Origin: Scortum barcoo
Taxonomy: Eukaryota; Chordata; Actinopteri; Centrarchiformes; Terapontidae
DNA length: 64,000 bases
Assembly: GCA_023238725.1 (NCBI GenBank)
Contig: CM041538.1
Coordinates: 10,228,880 to 10,292,879, forward strand
Direction of reading: 5' to 3'
In this document: positions 48,501 to 59,277 of the stretch, in pieces
Layout of the letters: every line of letters starts with the position of its first letter
Position numbering within the stretch: the stretch's first letter is position 1
The notes under the pieces: model-generated
The model's database searches: none
Seen by the model: only the letters and a program-made list of their open reading frames with translations
Told to the model about the DNA's origin: nothing
Program-made: the position numbers and the translations under genes

Positions 48501-50401
48501 CCCATCCTCTCACCCAGTAAATCAGCATAAAATAGCCCTAACTGTGGCAGATCATAGGTTGGGGGAGGGGGGGCTATTGGAGTTGGAGTGTAGAGCTTTG
48601 AGCTCCGCTGCCCTTTTTTTTTCCCCTTTCTGTGTTGCTCTTTTCAAGATGGGGCCCATGAAATTATCCAATAGGATTATGTAAGGCATGATGGATTCTG
48701 CTGCGTCCTGTCATCCGTTTGTCCATTGTGTGGCTCTCTCTCACTCTCAGCCAGCCTGGTGTGTTAGCCATGAAGCTACTCCGCATTGTGTGTTACTGCG
48801 TTTCCTCTTTACTAAAGTGGTGGTCATCTCCTCCGGCTTCATAAATGTCTACATTAATCTTTTCGTGGGCACATGTGCAGGGCAGGATCAGACTCAAATA
48901 TAACCTTGTTAAAATGCTCATACATCATATAATTGACTTCGTTAACCTCATTGTTTATACCTGTTGAACTCACCCTTATTTATTTTTTTGTGACTGATAT
49001 ATTTATGTTATCAAAAGGTTTGATGCTCCCAGATTCACTTTTTTCCGGGCGAGTTTTGTTGGGGCAGAGGTGGGGGGAGTGTGTTGATGAGCCTGTAGGC
49101 CTTTTGTATGTCCATGATGGTGAACCTGGCATGTGAGTGCTCGTCTCCTCAAGCCCTCGCTGTGCCTGCTGAGGTCACGGGGTGACCTTGGAGCTGTGGA
49201 AACCGTGTTTACCAGAGCCCCCCGTGTCCAGGCTATGGCTGCTTCCTTTCAAATGCATGGTATAAGCCCGTGAGAAGCAAGGCTCACGTTTCAGTTTGGA
49301 GGTTAGCTTAAAGAGACCTGCAAACATGTTGCATGTGTGACACGAAGGCAACAACAGTCACTGGCAGCTTATAAAGGGAAATGAAGTGGTTATTTTGTGC
49401 AGTTTGGTATGTTTGTCCTGTGTCAATTTGCCAACACCATCTTTGATTAACAATGTCTATCTTTATTGCTGTGATATCAAACTCGGTACTGAGAGAATAA
49501 TGTTGAAGTATTTGTCTTTTATTGCTCATGTGAAATATTGCTAAGCTGTTCTATGTAAATCCTGAATGTCTTTAAGGCTTTCTCTTTAAACAAGAATGAA
49601 CATCGAGGTTGTGTAGGACTGCAACTAATGGTTATTTTACTGTTGATGAACCATTTTTTCCCCTTGTTTCAGTTCCATTTGATTAATCAGTTAGCATGTA
49701 AAATGTCAAAAAGAATAAGAAATGTCCATCACTTCTTACCAAAGCAAAATGTTTTATCTTAATATTTCTTATTTAGGCTGATGAGCTTAAAGTTCTGTCT
49801 GTGCACTCAATGACTGACTTAACTGTGAATCGACAGCATCACAATTGGTTAGTTTCCTGATCTCTCAACACTAATGTTATTTACTGAATTTAAAAAGGAA
49901 AACAAAAAAAAAATCCCTGCTATAATGATCAACCTTTTAGCTCAGGTTTGACATCCCTCCAGCAAACAGCCAGGCTTGTATCAATGTAGGAATAATTAAG
50001 CAAATGAACTAGGGTATGTGTTGATATGACTTTCTTAAATGTGCATGATTTGGTGTATAATATAAGCTATCATATCTACACTGAGAATATAGATTAGCAT
50101 ATTTACAGCACATACTGCCTAGACTCTCTCTCTCTTGTCTTTCACTGTGCGCTTGCTCTGTGTGTGTGTGTGTAGCAGTATATAAGTGTGAGAGCCCCGT
50201 GTGTGTGTGTGTGTGTGTGTGTGCGTGCGTGCACAGACTCATGCAGCAGCCACCCTTGCCCCCACCCCTCTCATTAATATGTATGTGTTCTGAGGCAGCT
50301 AGCGAAGACGGTGTGTTTCTCACCCGCTGATTAATGCTGTCTGTCAATTACCTCTAGATCCAACCGTGCTGTGGAGCTTCCCCCAGGACCACACAGACCA
50401 G
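30493..50401 (+). CDS. dennd1b: DENN domain-containing protein 1B, first three coding exons (5' partial gene)
   Basis: N-terminus of a DENN-domain guanine nucleotide exchange factor. DENND1 proteins activate Rab35 and act at clathrin-coated and endocytic membranes. Exons 30493-30509, 31049-31113 and 50358-50401 join in frame into 42 residues: MDSRIKENPERTFDLVVQVA, then CPTSEHE, then DPTVLWSFPQDHTDQ, the start of the upstream DENN lobe. RTFDLV and DPxVLWxFPxDxxDQ match DENND1B better than DENND1A. The ATG context is strong (ACCATGG). Exon 4, expected to start with a Glu-Ile/Val-Leu-Gln motif, was not found by eye in the remaining 13.6 kb, so the rest of the gene is probably beyond the window. 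It is divergent from c1orf53, as in human. Confidence 0.88.
31049..31113 (+). CDS. dennd1b: dennd1b coding exon 2
   Basis: 65 bases between cctttcag| and |gtaggt. Completes K6 and encodes ENPERTFDLVVQVACPTSEH E plus one base of the next Asp codon. Intron phase 1. Confidence 0.9.
31228..31445. mobile_element. probable old copy of a non-autonomous DNA transposon
   Basis: Starts GAGCTGAAACGATCAGTCCA and TTGATTATTTTGAC, and ends with ATTAATTGTCTAATCGAGAA. This resembles the abundant fish repeat with GCTGCAACTAACGATTA-type ends. It is degenerate, and the assignment relies on memory of that repeat. Confidence 0.4.
33084..33156 (+). repeat. left arm of inverted repeat pair
   Basis: Reads CTGTGCTAATATAGTATATG and ends CTTTTTGGAAAGCAGGCATT. 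Its partner is 34096-34168. Confidence 0.85.
34096..34168 (-). repeat. right arm of inverted repeat pair
   Basis: On the minus strand reads CGGTGCTAATATAGTATATA and ends CTTTTTGGAAAGCATGCATT. Confidence 0.85.
44746..44768 (+). repeat. short telomere-like motif
   Basis: GGGTTAGGTTTAGGGTTAGG, about three imperfect TTAGGG units, inside dennd1b intron 2. Confidence 0.6.
46864..46884. repeat. GT microsatellite
   Basis: About ten GT units in dennd1b intron 2. Confidence 0.85.
49616..49860. mobile_element. probable old copy of the same GCTGCAACTAA-type repeat
   Basis: Begins GACTGCAACTAATGGTTATT, continues with TTGATTAATCAGTTAGCATG and AAAATGTCAAAAAGAATAAG, and ends near GAATCGACAGCATCACAATTGG. 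The order of blocks fits the common teleost non-autonomous element. No transposase is present. Confidence 0.5.
50199..50223. repeat. GT microsatellite upstream of dennd1b exon 3
   Basis: About 12 GT units roughly 135 bases before the exon 3 acceptor; a shorter one is at 50160-50174. Confidence 0.85.
50358..50401 (+). CDS. dennd1b: dennd1b coding exon 3
   Basis: 44 bases after ...ttacctctag. Completes D28 and encodes PTVLWSFPQDHTDQ, ending in phase 0. The donor is CAG|gttgga, a weak version of the consensus, followed at once by CT-rich repeats. It is isolated by a 19.2-kb intron. Confidence 0.85.
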
Positions 50402-52013
50402 GTTGGAACACACTCTGCTTTTTCATTCCTCTCTCTCTCTATCTCTCTCTCTCCCCAAATCAAATCTCTCTCTCTCTCTTACTCGTTCACTGTTGCAGAC
50501 AACCTCTACCTCCTCTTCCTTCTCCTCTCCCGTCTCCCTTCCTTGCCTAATGCCCTCACTCACCCTGCCATCCTGTGGTAGCCTCCCCCAGCACCTATCA
50601 CCACCACCACCACCGCTCTACTCCTCATCCCTATCAGTGCTTCCTTCCTCCTCCTCTCTCTCTCCTCCTCCTCCTTCCTCCTTCTCCTCCTCCTCTGTCT
50701 CATTTGTACGTCTGTTGCTGGTAATGAAAAGCAGTGAGCAGGTCTTCAATAACTGACGAATCAGTAATTATCATGCAACCGTGACAGGAATGCACACCTC
50801 TGTTTTCTGTTTTCTCTCTCTCTCTCTGTTTGTATCTCTTGCTTTCCCTCTCATTGTGCTACTGTGTCTGCTTCCTATTGTTTCACATTTACACCATTAT
50901 TGGGTTCATTTTCAATCTCAATACACACCTCAGTATCACCCACTGGTCTGTATTGTTGAAGAATCACATTTCACCAGACACGGTGAAAAGAATGATACCA
51001 GTACATTATCATTTGGCACAATCTGCGTCTAATTTTGTATCTTTGTGGTTTCTACTGATCATAATTACACTCAGAAGTAGCTGAGATCCGGCAACATGGA
51101 AACATTTTGACAACAAAATGTGACAGGGCAAGAAAGACAAGCAGACTTTATATCACAGGCTGTAAGCAAATCAACAGTTTCAACAGGACAGATTATCTAA
51201 ACCACTTAATAGAGATAAAACTGAAAGGAAGTCTAACCAAATGTCTGCTGTACTCCCTTACTGCACAACTTGCATGTGTGTGTGCGCACAGTTATGTTAA
51301 GTACAATAGCTCAAAGCTTAAGCAGGAAGTCTGTTGATTTATAGTTTACAACATACAGTTTGGGTAATATTTTACAGTTCACCCTCTCTTTCACCAGGGA
51401 TGCACAGCTTCAGTCTAGTCAAGGCCAATACTGACCCTATTAAGCACATTTGGCAGTGATCATGTGAGCCACATTAAATACAGTTTATTTGCTAATAAAA
51501 TAAGATTCAGCGTCTCTGCTATCAGTAAGATTTATTCAGTCATGACAGTCTGCCAACTCAGTTTTTAGCACTTAAGCAGTCCCTGGACCTGGATGTTACC
51601 GTCCTACATTAAAATGATTCCATTAAGCCCCACACATCGCTGTAAACAGATCTTACATTAAGGAAAAAGGGAGAAATCAGTATCTGGATTTGGTTGATAC
51701 CCTGAGTTGTACGTATCAAAGGTACTTTCAGGAGAAAAGTTTGATTTGTGCATGACTGTTATTTTTCCTTGGCTGTCCTGTGGGCCCGTTTAACCGGTCT
51801 GTCAAAATGCTTTTAAACTGAATGTTGCTTGCCCCATCTGACTTCTTTTTTTGTGATGTCACAACAATTAACTAGGTGAGCTCAATGTTATTTTTTTTTT
51901 TACTGATAGAAATGATGACCAAAACTACAAAACCCAGTTGTCATAAACCCAAATTACCCTTTAAGCCAATCATAAATCTCATCAGCTGTCTCAAGGGGAC
52001 AGTGTGCGCTTTT

Positions 52014-52048
52014 ACACACACACACGCACACACACACACACACACACA
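52014..52048. repeat. CA microsatellite
   Basis: CA repeat with one CG interruption, in dennd1b intron 3. Confidence 0.85.
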
Positions 52049-53928
52049 TGCACACACATATGCAAAAAAAAAATAAAAATCTTTGGAATAATTTAAACTG
52101 ATTTACTATCTCTTTTATTTAAAAGCTTTGCTCTTTGCCCTTAGAAAAATGCACCACCTCAGCAGGGTGTCTTGGTTATTTCTCTCTGGCTTCACCTTCA
52201 AAGAACAACAGTCTACATCCAACTTGATCAAGACGAATACACAGCCTGTAATAATATGTGTATTAATCTCTATGTCGTGCACATCCCTCTGTAAGTAGAT
52301 TAGGTTGCAGTCTCCTGTTGTTGCTCCAACTTGTGATGACTGCTGCTGTGGCCTCTCGGGCAGTTTGTGTGTGATTTATTATTTTTTTTATTGTGCCCAC
52401 CATCAGTTAGTCTGCGAATAGCAGAAGACAGAGATTTGACAGTAAAAACAAAGAAACAAAAACAAAAAAAAAAAAACACAAGACACGTAACACATTGTTC
52501 AAAAAAGTGGCCACAGCACAAAACAGATCCTGGAGCAAATCACTGGACAGATGACTGCACCGGCCCCTCAGTGGACCGAGGCGAAAAATGGAAGGGAAGA
52601 AAAAAAAATCTAGAGAGAAAAGACAACAATATGTGCGTAGGCTAACTATCTCTCAACACAGCAGCCAAGCCAGTGTGAGTTTAAACAGCTCTCCTGCCTC
52701 TCTGATCCACTTTGAGGAATAAACGGGCTTGTAGAAAGATGCTTCAGGCAATGTCTGCCTGCCCCACAAGAACCAGAGCGTGCTATCAGAGTAAGAGGTA
52801 GAGGGAGTGAGGGAACGAGAGTGTGAGCAAGAAATTACACACTAACGGAGCGAGGCACAGGAAATGAAAGTGAGGAGAAAAGGAAAAAAAAAAAAGAGCA
52901 GCCAAATTCAAAAGAGATTTGGGGGGGGGGGACGTAGTGTAAACATAGTGTATGTGTTGACATGCGCCTGTCTCATCCCTCTTCTCCAACATGTCTCTGT
53001 TTTTAAACCCCACCACCAACACCACCACCCCGCAACATTACTTTTCTTTCATTCTGTTGTCCACCAGATCGTTTGTGTGGATAAGATGGCCCTTAAGACG
53101 GCTAGTTAGCATGCTGTGTACAGAGGGATTGGCCCTTTCCCCTGTATACATAAAGGCTGTATTCACGGGCCTCATTACCAGGATTAGGGCTCCTTTCCTC
53201 CTTTGTGGGGCTGAAGGCTGGAGTCCTCTTTAGCCACAGTCTCTGTCTCTTTCTGTGGCCCGAGCTGGCCAGCATATGGCAGCAGCAGCCAACAGTCTCC
53301 ACTGAGGGGCTCAGAGCTCAGAGCAAGGCCCCCTTTTGTTTAGGCCGTTATTGTTGCTCAGCGTAATGACATTTGTAGGCCGTAGGATCGGGGTGGAGGG
53401 GTTAGTCTACCCCAGGGGACAAGGGAGAGAGAGAGGAGACAGAAAGAGGGAGAAAAGGAAGGAGGGGGAGAGGCAAAGACATGTAGACAGACAGGAGTGT
53501 GGATTATGGAAATATGAATTGATTTTTTTTTTCTGTGCTGTGGTAGAATAGAAAGCTCAAAGGGAGAACAGACTGCAGGCTGGCTGGCACGCCGGGGTGG
53601 TGCTGGGGAAATGTGAAGTGAGAGGCGCTTGCTCCCGCTTTCTCTCTCTCTTTCTCTCTGTCCTCTGTTTTTCTTTTTGCCTCCTGCTCCCCTTATTCCT
53701 CCCTCAGCCCCTGAGACTCTTGATGCCCTGGTCATCCACAGATGCCACTTGGATAGAGAGGGAGAGATTGAAGAGAGAGAGAGGGAGGGCAAGAGAGAGG
53801 TGGCTAAAGCATATATTTGAATCGCAAGAAGGGCTTTTTTTTGCAAATGAAGCAGACAGATGGAAATCTGTCCGTTTCCTCTCAGATCTCATCCCAAAGT
53901 TGTGGAAAAAACACAGCAGACAGACAGA

Positions 53929-53988
53929 CACACACACACACACACACACACTCACACACACACACACACTCACACACACACACACACA
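53929..53988. repeat. interrupted CA microsatellite
   Basis: About 60 bases of CA with two CT interruptions, in dennd1b intron 3. Confidence 0.9.
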
Positions 53989-56900
53989 GTACACAGCCAG
54001 TTAATTCTAGCTAACCGCAGTGTGGTGTATAGAAGGCCCACTCCACCTCTGTGGAGAACAGAGGATAATATGATAAACACTCGCTAACAGTCAGCCATTT
54101 GAAATCTTATAGAGACTGAGAGCAGCTCCACACTATTTAAAAATGGTAAGTTACCCACACGGATACAACTTCTGCGAATTACGGGGCTTCCTTTAACAAC
54201 ATTACAAGCAAAAACATATTTTTAAGGTTGACAGGCTCCAACACTTCCCTTTTATTTGATAAGAGTTTAATTAAATAATTAATACTATTTGATGAATTTA
54301 ATATTATTTATTCAGTATTATTTTCTAAATTACATATATCTCTCTTTGTCATTTCTATGCATTTGTCTCACAGCTGTCAGCCCATTTGGACTCCTATCGT
54401 CAAACAAATGAGTACTCAAGTCTAATGTAAATCATTAATCATTTAGTCGAACGCTTGAGAAATATAGACTCTTTTAGATAAGGTGTCACTCTCACTGATC
54501 AAGTCTATTTTCTACCCATCATCCTTACTGGAAGTTTGTTATTTTTGAGAATTTGTGTCTTGTCATTTGAACTGACTAGATACTAATTTGTCTGCCATTT
54601 TTGTCAGATATTCATAGATGCTTATAATGGAGAAAGTAACAAAGGCATTATAGGAAAAATATACTAGAGTGTCACCTTGGTGACCAAAAACTAATTATAT
54701 ATAATACATGAGAAGGTGTGAGAAGGTTTAACCCTTAAGCAGAAATATCTATATATCTATATAATAAAATATTAAGTGTGGCCCATGGATCAGTGCTGGT
54801 CAATCATGGCCACAAATGGGTTTTGTCTGCACATTTATAGCTTTTTGTTGAGAGAGAGAAAGTGGCACATTAAATGTCAAGGATACTGGGTTTTAGTACT
54901 GATTTCTTTGTGTTTCCCTTAAAGTTTTAGAGATATACCCTAAAAGGTTTGTGTGAAAGTGATATCTACCACTTGAAGATCTTTTATAGCTGCAAATAAA
55001 AAAACGAGTTCCAAATGCTGGCTTTAGCTGGTTACATGTCATCTTGTAGTAACACTCGACCTCTCGATCTCTGTCTACGGTGCTTTCTTGCACTCCTTCC
55101 TTGCAGTTTAGATGTAGCTTTTCCCAGTTTACAGGCACTCACATGCATACACAGAGATGTCTTTGCTTTCTTGGCATATCAGCGTTATGCATCATTCTGG
55201 TTCGACCTCTTGGTGCTCCTGTTTGTCTTTTCCCTATTTTCCACTCTTTCAGTCCTGTCTTTTTATTTTTCCATCTTCATTACCTACTTTATGTCCACCT
55301 TTCGTTCTTTTTTTTCATTTTTGCAGTAGCGCTCCATCCCTTCTGGCCCACCATATCTCTCTCTCCTTGCCCGTTCATCAACCTTGTTGTTTCCAAACAG
55401 CTCAGCTCATATATCCCCTCAAAACGATGTTGCAGGAAATTACAAATTATACATAAACCGCTTTTTTTCCTGCCAGCCTGGTTGCAGCATAATATCCAGT
55501 GAGAAATAAAGGAAATATTGAATTATGAATAGATATTACTGCAAGGCCTTCTCTCAGCTGTGAAGTGAAGTTGATTTTAACTCTCTGTGGCCATTCCACA
55601 CATTTTAATGGGGAACCTTTGATCTCACCCGCTGCATACTGCATGGAGTTGACCATATAACATGCTGTTTTTCATTTATGCCAAGGCTACAGTAGGTGTG
55701 ATTCGATGCTAAAAGGAAATGTCTCTGCTTTGATATGAACTTATACATAGCAATGTATAATCAATCTGCTGTATTTATTGCACACCAAGACTTGTGTTGT
55801 GAAAAATGTAGTAATGTACTTTTCCCCTCTACATGAGTAATTTTCTTGCGACTTCCTACATTTCCCAGAAGGCTGTCTTTATAAGCTTGTTGCATTTGGA
55901 ACATGTAGGTGGTGAAGAGAGCAGTCGCTGGAGCAAAGAAGTAGTTTTCCCACTTGAGAAAAACTGAGTCACCGACCTTATTTGAAACATATCGTGTATT
56001 GACGCTACATTGCCTTTTTTGCACTAATTAGCTCGAGTGGAGTAAGTGGTATCTTTGCTGTGTCGACAATTGATGAGATTTTCTTGCATAATTGTTCTAA
56101 TTTGGTGCAAGACAAGGAGCCTAGAAAAAAGCTCTTGCCTTGTGGTTCAGTTGGACTGACACCAATACCTGATGTTTACAGCAGGTGTTTTTTAGATTGT
56201 AAAAATATTTCCTTGTGTGACACTTCACTGTAGAGCAGAGCGGCCAGAGCCTCGACTTAATTACATGTCCTCGGCTTTTGGCAAATTAGATATGGCAATT
56301 AGACAAGTATAGCAACAGACTACAAAAAGTACTGATCAGTCTACCTGTGGCTGTGTGTTTTTAACAGTTTTAAATAGTTTCTGGGATGATTTTGTTTCTC
56401 TCCCTTTTATGAACCTGCTTCTGAAATGTACCCCCCCCTTTTCCCCCTTTTGTGCCCATTCAATTTTAACCACCGTGAAGTTTTGGAAGATGTTATGACT
56501 TCAGACTTGACTTATTTTCTGTTCACGTAGTCCTATATATCCATCTCTGTTCAGAAGCTCACTGTGTCATCAGCCAGACAGGGAGAGAGGGAGGGACAGA
56601 CAAAGTGCGAGGGAAGAGGAGAGGCAGCGGGTCTCTCGAGGCTTCAAACCTCTGCAACTCTGAGTGTTGCTCTGACACTGTGCTCCATCAGGACAGGCTG
56701 CCTGACATGTGTGATTGGTGGCCATGAGCCCTGGGTGGGGGAGGCTGGAAGGGGGCTCATTGGGAAAGAGTTCGATGGGGTGGGCGAGGTTGCAGTGGTC
56801 TGAGGTAAAAGGAGTGGAGTTGGTGGACGTGATTTGTGGCTCCAGCCCTGAGGGAGCTGAGTGTTGACGCTGAGGAGAGGAAGAGATAGCGGGTGAGAGC

Positions 56901-59238
56901 GGTGGTTGAAGAGTCGAGGTGGGTGTGGAGGTTTGGTAGCAGAGGGCCAGAGACGCTAACTTGAAGACGATGATATGTGGCTCCCAGTTGAAAAATTGTA
57001 TCGCACCCAAAGGACGGAGTGATATAGAAAAGTAAGTCATACAGGAGAGGATGTAAGAAAAAAATAATAGGTGGAGAAATGGAAATAGATGAGTTTAAAA
57101 GGAGACTTATGACTAAAAAAATGGCAATGGGGAGAGTTGGAAGGAGGTGAAGAGGTCATGAAATTGGAGGGATAAGGAGGGAGAAAGATGAAGGCAAGGT
57201 GAGAGGTGTGTGGAATGACAAAATGAAAAAGAAAATGATGGAGGACCGTGAAAAGCGGATAGTGGAGTTGCTAGCATGAAAGTTATTGAATGTTGTGTTT
57301 GCAGGAGTCCAAAAATGTACATTAAATTTTATTTATTTATTTTTTATGTGAAGCATACATGGCCTCAAGGTTTACAAATCCAACATAAAATGTTGTCCTC
57401 GCTCCAATGATAAGGTTGTGAGAAGCAGACTTGTTTCGATGTGAAACACCACCACAATGACACAGTAACACACCACACGGTAAAGTTTGTGTCGGCTGAG
57501 TGCAGTTGGCAGAAGAATGCGTTGGATGGTTGATAGCGGTGGAGGAGATGATGCTGGAGAGAAAAGTACAGCGCCTCCGTCAGACCACAGCCTTTTTACA
57601 GGGACAACGCCAACTTCCCCGCCTATCCTCCAGAAAGACGGAATACAGAAGTTGTTTTGTGGCGAGCTGTTGAGCATGAGCACATTTTGTCAGCTCTTTT
57701 TGGTGCCGCTACAGCCAGTTTTTGTGAAGCCGTAACAGCAAGGCACAACGTGTGGGGAAACTGAGATGAAAAAGATGGAAATTCCTTCCTTTTTTTGTGT
57801 TTGTGTGTTTTTTGTGTGTGCGTGGAGAGGTATAGGCCTAAGTGTGTGCGTGCATGTATTTGTGTGATGTCTCAGCGTGTCACAGGGTCTCGTCTTTCCC
57901 CTTCACTGCACCCTGACAGCAATGTCAAACAAGGCCTCATATGATCTGGGTATGTCTTTGAGAATGCGTGTGTGTATGTGTCTGGGTTGATAGTGTTTTT
58001 ATTCTCCTTTCTAACCCCTTTCACCTCAGATCCCCCGGGTGTTCCAGGGTCCTGCCTAATGGACAGTCTCGCCCCGCTAAGCTGGCCTTTGGCTCGGGCA
58101 CTGAGCCGGACGCCTAACTAGGGCCCTTTGTTGCTCATGGGTCCTGATTGCGCTGACCTCTGGGCTGGCTTCCTGGGAGACTTAGGGTGGCGGAGAGGGA
58201 AGAAGAGTAGAGCAGGGGAAGTGTTTTTACGCCCCGCTGCTCACATCTCGCCAGCATCACCAGTGACTGGCCAAAAGAAAGCGGCGATGTGTTATGGCAG
58301 AGTTAAGAGCTGTTGGCTGCTTTCGTCTCCCAAGCTGCATGTGGACGGCAGTGGATGCAGCTACAGATGTATGTAGGCACTGTGTTTTATACAACTTTGA
58401 CTGGTGTTCGTACAGTACAGTGCGGTGGGGTCCGGACGACTGTTCTGCAGATAAAAATCACTACTTGGTTATCAGATTTTGTATGTAGTATGTAGATTTT
58501 GTATGTAGTAACTGTATGTACTGTATGTATGTAACTACCGTTGTGGTCTGCTTGAAACTACTTTTGCACACAGGGCCACAGGAGGGGAACAGAGATTTTA
58601 GATTAGGGAACAGGGAGATTGTTAGACATGTGGTAAAGCATTGTTCCACCTTGTTTTGTTTCATAATGAGATCTTGAGTTTCTTGATCCGTTCATCAGAG
58701 CTCCGCGTTGGGTTTGACGTGCAAACCGGCCTCGTGTAATGCATTTTCTCCAAAATGTTTGGTTTTTGAACGCTGCCAAACTCCCTCAGTATTGTAGTTG
58801 CTGTCACAGAGGAAGAAAGAGTTCATCTGCGCTTGGAAACAGGTTGTCCCTGTCAACCACGAAACTCATATTTACGGCATCAGATGCCAGCCTTACCCCA
58901 ACCACATGCTGCTGTTGCCAACAGAGCTATCACATATATAACGATGTGCCTTAATTGGCATGCATTTTTCCTTTACTTCACTACCCGATACTTGGCACAG
59001 CCAGCAGCCACCAGTCAGTGACAGAGATAGAGGCAATGGCAGAACAAATGCGGTGTTGTGTGAAGGGAGAGAGAGGGAGGGGAAGAAGAAAAAGAAGGAG
59101 GAGGAAGAGGAGGGTACAGTGATGACCTGACCCTCTCCGCTAGATTCCATGTACATCTGTCAATAAGACGTCCTCAGCCAAATGTTTAGGAGCCAGTGTT
59201 GTATTGCTGCTCTCCTGCTGAGCTTCAATGTATACATT

Positions 59239-59277
<39 letters not shown>
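59239..59277. repeat. compound GT-GA microsatellite
   Basis: GT units directly followed by AG units, in dennd1b intron 3. Confidence 0.85.

Larger units (their letters stand above)
31114..50357 (+). other. dennd1b intron 2 (19.2 kb)
   Basis: Long intron, AT-rich, with several poly-T runs, old repeats and low-complexity tracts. Open frames inside (for example 34423-34938, 37683-38102 and 41768-42166) show no recognised domain, splice partners or codon pattern and are treated as chance. Supported contents are listed as separate repeats. Confidence 0.7.

Noticed and set aside
53929..53988. Regularly spaced CA blocks that could suggest an array of spacers
   Set aside because: It is an interrupted CA microsatellite; no distinct repeat-spacer structure as in CRISPR, and the genome is eukaryotic.
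53358..54087. Several open frames on both strands across purine and CA repeats
   Set aside because: Their sequences are translated microsatellites (Thr-His runs, Arg-Glu runs).
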